Notes: generated by a model from the letters alone, not told the origin. Shown: positions 16,234-25,804, counted from the first letter of the stretch. The stretch is DNA of 64,000 nucleotides from JBGAHD01 sp044226395 (GCA_044226395.1 JBGAHD010000003.1:248001-312000); one strand, 5' to 3'. Translations and numbers: made by a program.

Positions 16234-17121
16234 ATGACCACGCAAAAAGGCATCATCCTCGCCGGCGGCGCCGGCACGCGGCTGCACCCGTTGACCATCG
16301 CGGTGAGCAAGCAATTGCTGCCGGTGTACGACAAGCCGATGATCTACTACCCGCTGAGCACACTGATGCTCGCGGGTATTCGCGACATCCTGGTGATCAA
16401 CACGCCGCACGAGCAGGCCTTGTTTCAGCGGCTGCTCGGCGATGGGTCGTCGTGGGGCATTTCGATTCGCTACGCGGTGCAGCCTGAGCCCAATGGGCTG
16501 GCCGAGGCCTTCATCATTGGTCGCGACTTCGTCGGCGGCAAGCCCTCGTGCCTGATCCTGGGCGACAATATTTTCTACGGCCATGGTTTGACGGACGCGC
16601 TGCGCGGCGCCGCCACGCGCGTCGATGGCGCGACCGTATTCGGCTACTGGGTGCGCGATCCCGAGCGTTACGGCGTGGCCGAGTTCGATCGCGATGGCAT
16701 GGTGATTGGCATCGAGGAAAAACCCGCCAAGCCGAAATCCAACTACGCCGTGACGGGTTTGTATTTCTACGATCAGCGCGCCTGCGATTTCGCGCGCGAT
16801 CTGCGGCCTTCGCCGCGCGGCGAGTTGGAGATCACCGATCTCAATCGCTGCTATCTGCGCGATGGCAGCCTGCGCGTGGAGAAGCTCGGTCGCGGCTATG
16901 CGTGGCTCGATACCGGCACGCATGAATCGCTGCTGCAGGCCTCGAACTTCATCGAGACCATCGAGCAGCGCCAGGGTCTGCGCGTGTGCTGCCCCGAGGA
17001 AATCGCCTTCGGCAATGGCTGGATCGATCGCGAGCAATTGCTGCGTCTGGCCAAGCCGCTGGCCAAGAGCGGCTACGGCGCCTATCTCGAACGCGTGGCG
17101 CAGAGCGAGCCCGCGACATGA
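16234..17121 (+). CDS. rfbA: Glucose-1-phosphate thymidylyltransferase
   Basis: First step of dTDP-L-rhamnose synthesis: glucose-1-phosphate + dTTP to dTDP-glucose. 295 residues. Signature GGAGTRLHPLT at residue 11 and the substrate motif EKPAKPKSNYAVTGLYFYD. Nine bases after rfbB; its stop overlaps the rfbC start. Confidence 0.97.
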   Translation: MTTQKGIILAGGAGTRLHPLTIAVSKQLLPVYDKPMIYYPLSTLMLAGIRDILVINTPHEQALFQRLLGDGSSWGISIRYAVQPEPNGLAEAFIIGRDFVGGKPSCLILGDNIFYGHGLTDALRGAATRVDGATVFGYWVRDPERYGVAEFDRDGMVIGIEEKPAKPKSNYAVTGLYFYDQRACDFARDLRPSPRGELEITDLNRCYLRDGSLRVEKLGRGYAWLDTGTHESLLQASNFIETIEQRQGLRVCCPEEIAFGNGWIDREQLLRLAKPLAKSGYGAYLERVAQSEPAT

Positions 17122-17675
17122 AGGTGCAGCGGCTGCGCATCGACGGCCTGGCGGTGATCGAGCCGGCCGTGTTCGGTGACGCGCGTGGCGCGTTCTTCGA
17201 AAGCTGGAATCGGCAGCGCTTCGCCGAGCAGGGCATTCATTTCGAAGTTGCGCAAGCGAATGTGTCGATCTCCTCGCAAGGTGTGCTGCGCGGTTTGCAC
17301 TATCAGTGGCCGAACCCGCAGGGCAAGCTCGTCAGCGTGCTCGAAGGCGAAGTGTGGGACGTGGCCGTGGACATCCGTCGCGGCTCGCCGACCTTCGGCC
17401 AATGGGAAGCGGTGACGCTGACCGCCGATAATCACAAGCATTTCTGGATTCCCGAAGGCTTCGCGCACGGGTTCGTGGTGATTTCCGAACGCGCGACGTT
17501 CACCTATCTGTGCACCGCGCCCTATGACAAGGCCGCCGATGCCGCCGTGCGCTGGGATGATCCGCGTCTGGCGATCAATTGGCCCGTCGCCGCGCCGCGT
17601 TTGTCGGACAAGGATGCCGCCGCGCCCTTGCTCGACGCCATCGCGCCCGAGCGGCTGCCGCAGATGCCGGCATGA
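17118..17675 (+). CDS. rfbC: dTDP-4-dehydrorhamnose 3,5-epimerase
   Basis: Third step of the rhamnose pathway, a cupin-fold double epimerase. 185 residues. Catalytic His in LRGLHYQ; GKLVSVLEGEVWDVAVD and PEGFAHGF are the conserved core. Starts at the ATG overlapping the rfbA stop (ATGA), so the longer frame upstream is rejected. Confidence 0.96.
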   Translation: MKVQRLRIDGLAVIEPAVFGDARGAFFESWNRQRFAEQGIHFEVAQANVSISSQGVLRGLHYQWPNPQGKLVSVLEGEVWDVAVDIRRGSPTFGQWEAVTLTADNHKHFWIPEGFAHGFVVISERATFTYLCTAPYDKAADAAVRWDDPRLAINWPVAAPRLSDKDAAAPLLDAIAPERLPQMPA

Positions 17676-18574
17676 AAATCCTCCTGCTCGGCGCCGATGG
17701 TCAGGTCGGCTTCGAACTGCAGCGTGCGCTTGCGCCGTTGGGCGACATCGTGGCCTGCACGCGCAAGGGCGTGTTGCCCGGCGCGGTGCCTTGCGCGCGC
17801 GTGGATCTGAATGATTTCGAAGGGCTGACCGCGCTGATTCGCGCCGAGCAGCCGCATTGCATCGTCAATGCCGCGGCGTACACGGCGGTCGATCGCGCCG
17901 AGGACGAGGTCGATCTGTCCTTGCGCATCAACGGCACTGCGCTCGGCGTGATCGGGGCGGCCGCGCGCGAACTCAACGCGCGCGTGGTGCACTATTCGAC
18001 GGACTATGTCTTCGCCGGCGATGGCGCGCGACCGTATCGTGAGGACGATGCCGTGGCGCCGATCAACGCTTACGGTCGCGGCAAGCTCGCCGGCGAACAG
18101 GCGCTTCGCGACAGCGGTTGCGCGCATTTGATCTTTCGCACGGCGTGGGTCTATGGCGCGCGCGGGCATAACTTTCTGCGCACGATGTTGCGCTTGGCCG
18201 GTGAGCGTGAGCGGTTGACCGTGGTCGCCGATCAGCACGGCGCGCCGACGACGGCGCGCGGTATCGCCGAAGTCACGGCGCACGCCATGAACTATCCCGA
18301 GCTCGACGACGGCGTGTATCACCTCGCCGCCGCCGGTCAAACGAGTTGGCACGGCTTCGCCAGCGCCATCATGGAACTCGCGGTGTCCGCGGGCCTGATC
18401 GCGCGCGCGCCGGAAGTGGCCGCGATCACCAGCGCCGAATTTCCCACGCGCGCGCGGCGGCCCGCGTATTCCGTGCTCGATACCGGTCTGCTGCGCGAGC
18501 GCGCGGGCCTGGCGCTGCCGGATTGGCGACGCGGCCTCGAGGCCGTGATCGGCGAACTGGCGAGCTCGCGTTAA
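17672..18574 (+). CDS. rfbD: dTDP-4-dehydrorhamnose reductase
   Basis: Last step, NAD(P)H reduction to dTDP-L-rhamnose. 300 residues, SDR fold: GADGQVG near the N-terminus, STDYVFAG, and YGRGKLAGE (catalytic Tyr/Lys). ATGA overlap with rfbC completes a coupled four-gene operon. Confidence 0.96.
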   Translation: MKILLLGADGQVGFELQRALAPLGDIVACTRKGVLPGAVPCARVDLNDFEGLTALIRAEQPHCIVNAAAYTAVDRAEDEVDLSLRINGTALGVIGAAARELNARVVHYSTDYVFAGDGARPYREDDAVAPINAYGRGKLAGEQALRDSGCAHLIFRTAWVYGARGHNFLRTMLRLAGERERLTVVADQHGAPTTARGIAEVTAHAMNYPELDDGVYHLAAAGQTSWHGFASAIMELAVSAGLIARAPEVAAITSAEFPTRARRPAYSVLDTGLLRERAGLALPDWRRGLEAVIGELASSR

Positions 18575-18596
18575 ATCCAACTGCTAGGCTGCGCAT

Positions 18597-20033
18597 ATGA
18601 GTGGCGTCCTCGTTCCCGTGATCCTGTCCGGCGGTGCCGGCACGCGGCTGTGGCCGGTGTCGCGACGCGCCTATCCCAAGCCCTTCATGCGCCTGGCCGA
18701 CGGCGAGTCGCTGCTGGAGAAGACGCTCAAGCGCGCCATGGCGGTCGCCGACGCGACCAGCCTGCCGCTGACCGTCACCAGTCGCGACTACTACTTCGTC
18801 ACGCGCGACGAATATCGTCGCGTCGACACCGCCGCCGCGCAGCGCATGCACTATCTGCTGGAACCCTTGGCGCGCAACACCGCGCCCGCCGTGGTGATGG
18901 CCGCGCTGCACGCGGTGGCGCGCGTGGGCGAGCACGCTGAGCTGCTGGTGCTGCCGGCCGATCATCTGGTGCGTGATGGCGAGGCGTTCGCGCAGGCCGT
19001 TCGCCAAGCTCGCGCGCTCGCGGCGCGCGACTACCTGGTGACTTTCGGCGTGGTGCCAACGCGGCCGGAAACGGGTTACGGCTACATTCGCACGGGCGCG
19101 ACCTTGGGTCACGAAGGTTTCGAGATCGATCGTTTCGTCGAGAAGCCCGATCTGGCCACGGCTCAAGCCTATGTCGACAGCGGCGAGTATTTGTGGAATT
19201 CGGGCATGTTCTGTTTTCGCGCCGCGGCCTTGCTGGCCTCGGCGGAGCAGACCTGTCCCGACGTGGTCGCGGCGGCGCGCGCGTGTTACGACGCGAGCGA
19301 GCGCGGCGAGGACATCGTCGAATTCGCGCGCGAGACTTTCGCGCGCATTCCCGAGATTTCGATCGACTACGCCGTGATGGAACGCGCGGCGCGCCGCGCG
19401 GTGGTGCCGGCGCGTTTCGATTGGAGCGACATCGGCTCGTGGCTCGCGGTCGCCGAACAGGCCGAGGCCGACGCGCAGGGTAATCGCGCGCAAGGCGACG
19501 CGCATTTGATTGATGCGCGCGACACCTTCGTGCAAGCCGGCAGTCGCACCGTCGCGGTCGTGGGCGTGAGCGATCTGGCCGTGATCGAGACGCCCGACGC
19601 GGTGCTGGTGGCGCATCGCGATCGCGCGCAAGACGTCAAGCGCGTGGTCGATCGGCTGCGCGAGCAGCGGCATTCCAGCGTCGAGCATCATCTGACCGTG
19701 CATCGTCCGTGGGGCAGTTTCACCGTGCTCGAGGATGCGCCCGATTGCAAGGTGAAGCGCTTGACCGTCAAGCCCGGTCAGGTGTTGTCACTGCAGTTGC
19801 ATCATCGGCGATCGGAACATTGGACCGTGGTGCATGGCACGGCGAAGGTGCGCGTGGGCGAGGCGGAGTTTTTGCTGTCGCGCAATCAATCGACCTTCAT
19901 TCCGATGAATACGGTGCATCGTTTGGAGAATCCGACCCAGGAGGACATTCACCTGATTGAGGTGCAATGTGGGGATTATTTTGGGGAGGACGATATTGTT
20001 CGGTTGGAGGATCGATACGGGCGCGTCAAATAG
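18597..20033 (+). CDS. manC: Mannose-1-P guanylyltransferase / mannose-6-P isomerase
   Basis: Bifunctional type-II enzyme of 478 residues that makes GDP-mannose. Residues 1-340 are the nucleotidyltransferase (GGAGTRLWPVSR; FVEKPD). Residues 365-478 are the cupin isomerase with metal site LQLHHRRSEHW and the GTAKV and TVHRLENP motifs. It follows rfbD by 22 bases and closes the sugar-nucleotide operon, an arrangement like the xanthomonad rmlBACD-xanB cluster. The partner phosphomannomutase (xanA) is not directly downstream; gene-free DNA follows. Confidence 0.95.
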   Translation: MSGVLVPVILSGGAGTRLWPVSRRAYPKPFMRLADGESLLEKTLKRAMAVADATSLPLTVTSRDYYFVTRDEYRRVDTAAAQRMHYLLEPLARNTAPAVVMAALHAVARVGEHAELLVLPADHLVRDGEAFAQAVRQARALAARDYLVTFGVVPTRPETGYGYIRTGATLGHEGFEIDRFVEKPDLATAQAYVDSGEYLWNSGMFCFRAAALLASAEQTCPDVVAAARACYDASERGEDIVEFARETFARIPEISIDYAVMERAARRAVVPARFDWSDIGSWLAVAEQAEADAQGNRAQGDAHLIDARDTFVQAGSRTVAVVGVSDLAVIETPDAVLVAHRDRAQDVKRVVDRLREQRHSSVEHHLTVHRPWGSFTVLEDAPDCKVKRLTVKPGQVLSLQLHHRRSEHWTVVHGTAKVRVGEAEFLLSRNQSTFIPMNTVHRLENPTQEDIHLIEVQCGDYFGEDDIVRLEDRYGRVK

Positions 20034-20126
20034 GCGCGTTCTCGCGATCACGCTAGCTCATTGGCGCTGAGCGCCTCTCTTTTGGACTTTGAGTTGGCTG
20101 TCGCCCTGCTGTGAAAAGCGTGTAGT

Positions 20127-20308
20127 GCGGGTTCCTCACCTGGCGGTGAGGAACCCGTGGGGGTTGTAGGGCGGGAGGTCGTGACGTCTTCGCTTGGCCC
20201 GGGGTGCCGCCCCTTGTCGGTGGGCGAGGGATTCAAGACATCCCTGTCTTGAACCCTCGCGGCGCACATCCCTGTGCGCTGGCCACCGACAAGGGGACCG
20301 TCACCCCG
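20127..20308. repeat. Composite palindrome able to form a cloverleaf
   Basis: Four nested or adjacent inverted repeats in gene-free DNA after manC. (1) A 13-bp hairpin at 20128-20157, arms CGGGTTCCTCACC with loop TGGC. (2) Outer arms 20200-20206 with 20302-20308 (CGGGGTG/CACCCCG). (3) A 14-bp perfect stem, 20210-20223 with 20283-20296. (4) Inside it, two hairpins with identical TCCC loops: 20225-20259 (15 pairs, one bulged A) and 20262-20279 (GCGCACA arms). No T runs follow, so it is not a simple terminator. It may be a REP/MITE-like element or a structured RNA. Confidence 0.7.
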
Positions 20309-20340
20309 AGCCGTCGAAGCGTCACTTTGGGGTGATGGGT

Positions 20341-20460
20341 AAGAAAAAGAGAAAAAGAAAAAGCAGAGCAAAAGCAGAAGAAAGAAAGCAAAAGCAAAAG
20401 CAAAAGCAGAAGTAAGAGACCTAGCAAGAGCTAGAGCAAAAGCAAAAAGAGAGAAGCAGA
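20341..20460 (+). repeat. AAAAGC purine tract
   Basis: About 120 bases almost free of pyrimidines except C and a few T, built from irregular copies of AAAAGC, AAAAAG and AGAG (the densest run, 20389-20411, is pure AAAAGC repeats). A sharp break from the GC-rich surroundings. Frames across it encode only Lys/Arg/Gln runs and are not genes. From 20461 to 20627 nothing further is seen. Confidence 0.8.
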
Positions 20461-20627
20461 GCGATGCCGAGAGCGAGTGTCGCTGGAGCTAAGGCTGCAG
20501 CGGGGTGATCGAAGACTTGCGTCAGAGCAGGTTCAACCGCTGAGGACCGCTCTGTTCCTTCGAGACCCGCGACGCAAGGTCGCGAGTCCGAGTTCTTCCA
20601 AGATCAGTTGTTGACTCGATGCGCGGA

Positions 20628-21092
20628 CTACGTGGGCTTGACCACGAGGATCAGGCACGCATTCGCGGTGGCGCAGCTCGACGAGCCCCAGCTGAAGGGT
20701 ACCCAGTCGAGGGGGCCGCGGCCTTCGTTGGGGTTGGAGCCGGTGGTGCGTGGGGCGTCGGTGCGTTGGTAGCGGTCGGTGCGGGTGAAGCGAGTGCAGT
20801 GGTTGGCGCTGTCGCATTCGGTCCATTCGTCGGTGCGTTCGTCACCGGGGCTGGACGAGGCGGGTGGGGTCGGGAGGCTGGCACCATCTTTGGCGGTGCG
20901 CGCGTCGAGAGCTTCGATGTGGGCGACGACCGCGGTCTTGTAGGTGATGCGGACGTCCATGGCGTCTTCGCCCATCACCGGGGGGCCGCCGCCTTGACGT
21001 TCGGTCGGGGTGGGGCGGGGGAAGGCCGCTTCCGTGGGCACCGGGACGGCGCAGCAGAAGAGCGCGGCAAGTATCCAGAGGGTCAATTTCAT
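20628..21092 (-). CDS. Small exported protein, unknown function
   Basis: 154 residues, not recognised. Signal peptide 1-22 (MKLTLWILAALFCCAV..., ends TEA), then a polar Pro/Thr-rich chain with Cys in ECDSANHC and SSSCATANAC, possibly two disulfides. A good ribosome site (AAGGAAG, eight bases) supports the start at 21092. Divergent from the S9 peptidase gene; no operon partner. Confidence 0.62.
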   Translation of the reverse strand: MKLTLWILAALFCCAVPVPTEAAFPRPTPTERQGGGPPVMGEDAMDVRITYKTAVVAHIEALDARTAKDGASLPTPPASSSPGDERTDEWTECDSANHCTRFTRTDRYQRTDAPRTTGSNPNEGRGPLDWVPFSWGSSSCATANACLILVVKPT

Positions 21093-21148
21093 CGTTTCGC
21101 TTCCTTTTCGCGATGGTTGGCCCCCCCCTGAAATCGACGCTAGCAAGG

Positions 21149-21169
21149 GGTCTGGACATCGTCCAGACC
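21149..21169. promoter_or_regulatory. Inverted repeat upstream of the S9 peptidases
   Basis: Perfect 9-bp arms (GGTCTGGAC and its complement) around ATC, in the 259-bp gap between the small exported protein and the first S9 peptidase. It may be an operator or a short REP-like hairpin. Confidence 0.4.
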
Positions 21170-21351
21170 TTGGCGCGGTTTGAAAGTGACTCTTTTGATG
21201 ACTTGGTGGCGGCTTGCAGCCCCGCTTCACTTCTGCGGTCCACCCCTTCGAGTAGAATGCCCGCGCGTCGCCGCTGGGCGCGTCCGCTGGATTCATGTGG
21301 CGGGGGAACTCAAGTCCGGTCCGGATGACCGGTCTGCACAACGGGGAGTTT

Positions 21352-23340
21352 ATGAATCGCATGACCTTCGCGGGCCTTGTCGGCCTGTTCGCGCTCGCTT
21401 TCGGCGCGCGCGCGGCGGTTGCGCCGCCGCAGATTCCGCTCGATGATTTCATCAAGCATCCGCAATTTCTCGACGTGAAGATCTCGCCCACGGGCGAGTA
21501 CCTGGCCGCCACGGTGATGGCGACCGAGGACACGGGCGCGCTGGTGATCCTGCGTCGCTCCGACATGCAGATGACCGGCAGCTTCCGTCTGCGCGGCAAG
21601 ACCTTCGTGGGCGATTTCGAATGGGCCAATGACGAGCGCATCGTCTTCTCGGTGGCCGAGAAGGATGGTGCGCTGAGCAATCCGCGCGGCACCGGCGAGC
21701 TCTACGCCACCAACTGGGACGGCAAGAAGCAGGAAGTGCTGATCGGCGCCAACGAAACCTTGTCCGCCGCGCGCAAGCGCACGGCCAAGTACGAAGGCGC
21801 GAATCTGGTCGACACCTTGTTCGACGACGACAAGCACGTTTTGATCTCGGTATTCACGCGCGGCAATGACGAGGGCACCTATCCCACGCTCGAGCGCTTG
21901 AACATCTATACCAAGGCGCGCAGCGTGCTGGCGCGCGCGCCGGTGCTCAATGCGCAGTACGTGGTCGATCAGCGCGGCGAAGTGCGCTTCGCCCTGGGTC
22001 AGACCATCGACAATCGCGCCAAGCTGTTCTATCGCGACGGCAATGGCAAGGACTGGCGCCTGGTCAATGACGAGGCGGTGAGCGAACTGAGCATGCAAGC
22101 CCTGGGCTTCACCGCCGATGGCAAGCGCGCGTTGATTGAATCGGAAGAACGCACCGGCCCCAATGCCTTGTACGAATGGGATCCGGCCACCAGCGAGCGC
22201 AAGCAGATCGCGCGCGATGACAACGTCGACCCCGCGGGCCTGGTGTTCACGCATGACTTCTCGCGCGCCTTCGGCGTGGTGTTCTGGGATGGCACGCCGC
22301 GCGCGCAGTTGCTCGATACCGAAGTGCCGGAAGCCAAGTTGTGGAAGTCGCTGTCGGCGAGTTTCCCCGGTCAGTGGGTGAGCTTCCGCAGCTTCACCAA
22401 GGATGCGTCGGAAGTGGTCTTCCGCGTCAGCAGCGATCGCAATCCCGGCGAGTTCTATCTGCTGGACAAGAACCACAAGGCGACCTATCTGCTATCCACG
22501 CGCAAGTGGATCGATCCCGAGCAGATGGCCGAGATCAAGCCGATCACGTATCAAGCGCGCGATGGCGTGACCATCGAGGGCTTTCTGACCCTGCCCAAGG
22601 GTTCGAGCGGCAAGAACCTGCCGCTGATCCTCAACCCGCACGGTGGCCCGATCGGTCCGTTCGACGACTGGTTCTACAACCCGGAAGTGCAGTTGTTCGC
22701 CAATCGCGGTTATGCCGTGTTGCAGGTGAACTATCGCGGTTCGGGCAATTACGGTCGCGCGTTCCGTCGCTCCGGCTATCGCGAATGGGGCGGCAAGATG
22801 ATCGACGACATGACTGATGGCGTGAACCATCTGGTCAAGCAGGGCATCGTCGATCCCAATCGCATGTGCATCTATGGCGCGAGCTATGGCGGTTACGCCT
22901 CGGGTCAGGCGATCGTGCGCGAGCCCGACATGTACAAGTGCTCGTTCGGCTATGTCGGCGTGTACGACATGCCGATGATGTACAGCGAAGGCGATATTCC
23001 CGATCGCGATTCCGGCGTGAATTACCTCGAGGAAATCCTGGGCACCGATCGCGCCTTCCTGGCCAGCATCTCGCCCTCGCGCAATGCCGAAAAGATCAAG
23101 ACGCCGATGTTCATCGCCGTTGGCAACGACGACTTCCGCGCCCATCCCAAGCACTCGCGCGCCATGCGCAAGGCGCTCGAGGACGCCGGCAAGGTGGTCA
23201 AATGGATGGAGAAGGACTACGAGGGCCACGGCTACTTCAAGGAAGAGAACAAGCGCGATCTGTACACGCAGATGTTGGCGTGGTTCGATCAGTACATCGG
23301 CGCGGGCGCGAAGCCGGCGGCGCCGGCTGGGGCACCGTGA
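21352..23340 (+). CDS. Secreted S9 (prolyl oligopeptidase family) peptidase, copy 1
   Basis: 662 residues: signal peptide 1-21, N-terminal beta-propeller (about 30-390), C-terminal alpha/beta-hydrolase. Ser511 in GASYGGYA, a catalytic Asp in VGNDDFRAH and His in YEGHGYF; the oxyanion motif HGGP is intact. Start MNRMTF at 21352, preceded by GGGGAG. First of three tandem paralogues in the same direction, each with its own gap of about 250 bases, so perhaps separate transcripts. Likely releases dipeptides or acyl-amino acids from peptides in the periplasm. Confidence 0.92.
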   Translation: MNRMTFAGLVGLFALAFGARAAVAPPQIPLDDFIKHPQFLDVKISPTGEYLAATVMATEDTGALVILRRSDMQMTGSFRLRGKTFVGDFEWANDERIVFSVAEKDGALSNPRGTGELYATNWDGKKQEVLIGANETLSAARKRTAKYEGANLVDTLFDDDKHVLISVFTRGNDEGTYPTLERLNIYTKARSVLARAPVLNAQYVVDQRGEVRFALGQTIDNRAKLFYRDGNGKDWRLVNDEAVSELSMQALGFTADGKRALIESEERTGPNALYEWDPATSERKQIARDDNVDPAGLVFTHDFSRAFGVVFWDGTPRAQLLDTEVPEAKLWKSLSASFPGQWVSFRSFTKDASEVVFRVSSDRNPGEFYLLDKNHKATYLLSTRKWIDPEQMAEIKPITYQARDGVTIEGFLTLPKGSSGKNLPLILNPHGGPIGPFDDWFYNPEVQLFANRGYAVLQVNYRGSGNYGRAFRRSGYREWGGKMIDDMTDGVNHLVKQGIVDPNRMCIYGASYGGYASGQAIVREPDMYKCSFGYVGVYDMPMMYSEGDIPDRDSGVNYLEEILGTDRAFLASISPSRNAEKIKTPMFIAVGNDDFRAHPKHSRAMRKALEDAGKVVKWMEKDYEGHGYFKEENKRDLYTQMLAWFDQYIGAGAKPAAPAGAP

Positions 23341-23594
23341 GCCTCGCGCGGGCGCGATGACATCATCCGCCCGCGCAACGGTCACCGATGTCGCGAGTCG
23401 GTGACTGACTTCGTCTTGCGCGGCGCGCACCGCTCAGCCGGTCGCGCCGCGTCGCCTCTTCCGCGCGGCAAGCAATCGCGCTAGGGTCACTTGGCCGCGG
23501 TAGCCCCGCGCGATCGACCGAACTCGTGGTGTCGTCACGAATGCCGTCGACGCCGTGGCGGGCATCGGCGCGTCAGCTCAGGAAGGGGGAACTC

Positions 23595-25538
23595 ATGCGA
23601 ACACGGATCGGCGCGTGCGTGCTGATGTTGTCGGGCGTCGCCATGGCCGCGACCGACGAGGCGCGCGTCGCGCCACCGCCACTGGAACACTTCCTCCGAC
23701 ATTCTCAGTATGTCGACGTGAAGATCTCGCCCGGCGGCGAGTATCTCGCGGTCTCGGCCTTGGCGACCGAATCCACGAGTGCGATCGCGATCCTTCGGCG
23801 CGCCGATCTGACCGCTGTCGGTGGTACTCGTTTGGGCGATGGTCTGATCGTCAACCGACTCGAATGGGTCGGCGACAAGCGCATCGTGTTTTCGGTCAGC
23901 AGCTACGACGACGGTGGCTTCGAGCCCCGACCCTCGGGCATGCTGTTCGCGATGGACTGGAACGGAAAGTCCGTCGACTACCTCACCGAGAGATCCCCGA
24001 TCCGAAACTTGGTGGGCACGCTCAAGAACGACGACAAGCATGTGCTCGTGACCCTGTTCGGCGACAAGGACAAGCCGGGCGTTTCGGGCAGTCTCGGCAG
24101 CCTCAATGTGTTCACCAAGTTCGTCGATGAGTTGACCCAGGCGCCGGTGGCCTCGCCAGTTTTCCTGCTCGATGATCAAGGTCAGCCACGCTTCGCCACT
24201 GGCTTCCGCGAAGGGGATGATCAACGCGTCTATTACCGCGGCGAAGGCGAGAAAGCGTGGCGCAAGATCAGTGACGAGACGGCGGGCGATGCTCGTATCC
24301 ATCCCGTCGGCTTTATGGCCGATGGCGAGCGCGCGCTGATCATGGCCGAGCAAGCCGAGGGCCCCGATGCGCTTCAGGCCTGGGATCCGCGGACCGGAAA
24401 GCGAACGCTCGTCGATCGCCATGAGCATGTCGATCCGCGCAGTTTCGTTTACGACCAGGATCGCGCACGCATCGTCGGCGTCGTGTATCTGGATGGCGCG
24501 CCGCAGGCGCGCCTGCTCGACGCGAAGTCGCGCATGGCGCGGCGATGGAAGGCGCTGACGGCGAGCTTTCCCGGCCAATGGGTCGATTTTCGAAGTTACA
24601 CCCGCGACGGGTCGGAACTGATTTTTCGTGTCGTCAGCGACCGTAACCCCGGTGAGTTCTATTTGCTCGACCGCGATGACAAGGCGACTTTCTTGTTCGC
24701 GGCGAGAAGCTGGATCGATCCGTCGCGCATGGCCGAGACCAAGCCGATTCATCTCGCGGCTCGCGATGGCCTGACCCTTCATGGCTTCTTGACGCTGCCG
24801 CCCGAAAGCAGCGGCGAGCGGTTGCCGATGATCGTCTTCGCGGGCGACAACCGCCCGGACCAATCCGCCCAGTGGTTTCATGATTCGCGGGTTCAGTTGT
24901 TGGCCAGCCGAGGCTACGCCGTGCTGCAAGTTAATCCTCGCGGCTCGGGCAACTACGGTCGGTCCTTCGTACGCGCGGGCGATCATCAATGGGGCGGTAA
25001 GGTCATCGATGACTTCGCCGATGGCGCGCGTTGGGCGATCGCGCAGGGCACGGCCGATCCTCGCCGCATTTGCATCTATGGCATGGGTGTCGGCGGCTAC
25101 ATCGCCGCGCAGTCCTTGGCGCGCGAGCCGACGTTGTATCGCTGCGGCGTGGGCCAGAATGGCATCTACGATCTGCCCTTGTTGCTGGCCGAGAAGGAGA
25201 TCGCCGAAAGCGAAAACTCGGTCAAGCAGATCAAGCGAGTATTCGGCGAAGAGTCCGAGACCTTGATCGATGCCTCGCCCGCCCGACACGCCGAGCGAAT
25301 CAAGTCGCCCTTGTTTTTGTTGTCCGCCGACGACGATCCCCATCACTCCGCGCCACAGGACCAGGCCATGCGCGCGGCGCTGGAAAAGGCCGGCGCGGTA
25401 GTCGAGGCGGTGGAGATTGATGTCCCGCATCGAAAGCATCTCACGGACGCGGAATGGCTGGCGGTCTATCCGCGCGTTCTGGCTTGGTTCGATCGCTACA
25501 TCGGGCCCTCGTCGACGGCAACCGCCGCGAATCATTGA
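23595..25538 (+). CDS. S9-family pseudopeptidase, copy 2 (Ser lost)
   Basis: 647 residues, full-length paralogue of its two neighbours with signal peptide (1-19) and propeller. The nucleophile elbow GASYGGY reads GMGVGGY, so Gly498 stands in place of the catalytic Ser. The oxyanion motif HGGP is also gone (FAGDNRP). The Asp region (SADDDPHH) remains; the His region is altered (VPHRKH). The frame is intact over 1.9 kb and the propeller is well kept, so the protein is probably made but inactive as a peptidase. It could be a binding or regulatory partner. Confidence 0.88.
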   Translation: MRTRIGACVLMLSGVAMAATDEARVAPPPLEHFLRHSQYVDVKISPGGEYLAVSALATESTSAIAILRRADLTAVGGTRLGDGLIVNRLEWVGDKRIVFSVSSYDDGGFEPRPSGMLFAMDWNGKSVDYLTERSPIRNLVGTLKNDDKHVLVTLFGDKDKPGVSGSLGSLNVFTKFVDELTQAPVASPVFLLDDQGQPRFATGFREGDDQRVYYRGEGEKAWRKISDETAGDARIHPVGFMADGERALIMAEQAEGPDALQAWDPRTGKRTLVDRHEHVDPRSFVYDQDRARIVGVVYLDGAPQARLLDAKSRMARRWKALTASFPGQWVDFRSYTRDGSELIFRVVSDRNPGEFYLLDRDDKATFLFAARSWIDPSRMAETKPIHLAARDGLTLHGFLTLPPESSGERLPMIVFAGDNRPDQSAQWFHDSRVQLLASRGYAVLQVNPRGSGNYGRSFVRAGDHQWGGKVIDDFADGARWAIAQGTADPRRICIYGMGVGGYIAAQSLAREPTLYRCGVGQNGIYDLPLLLAEKEIAESENSVKQIKRVFGEESETLIDASPARHAERIKSPLFLLSADDDPHHSAPQDQAMRAALEKAGAVVEAVEIDVPHRKHLTDAEWLAVYPRVLAWFDRYIGPSSTATAANH

Positions 25539-25804
25539 CCCCACGCCCGCGCTGATCGCGCGGGCATGTCGCCCCTGACGATCACTGGTCGCGATCGGCC
25601 CGCGACCGCTGAGCCCTCGTCATTGCGATTTCCGTGTTTAGCCGTGACCGCATGGCGGACATTCCCGCGCGCGCTCGTCGGGCGCGTTCGTTGACTGGCT
25701 TGACGCCTCCCGGTTTCCGGCGGACATTGCGCATCACTCGGCGGGCGACGAGGCAAGGGACGAAGTCGGTGATTTGCCGACGGGAAACGAAATCTGGGAG
25801 ATTT

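Noticed and set aside
15079..17037. 652-codon leftward frame opposite rfbB and rfbA
   Set aside because: Antisense shadow of two well-defined rhamnose genes; composition is typical of reversed GC-rich coding sequence.
20194..20415. Small Lys-rich protein from the AAAAGC tract
   Set aside because: The Lys/Arg/Gln run is a direct translation of the simple repeat, and the upstream half crosses the composite palindrome.
23346..23376. Terminator after the first S9 gene
   Set aside because: There is a 9-bp GC stem but a 13-base loop and no T run; too weak to call in this GC-rich DNA.
25634..25804. Longer N-terminus for the third S9 peptidase
   Set aside because: The extension is Arg-rich and lacks export features, whereas the ATG at 25805 starts a standard signal peptide after GGGAG.
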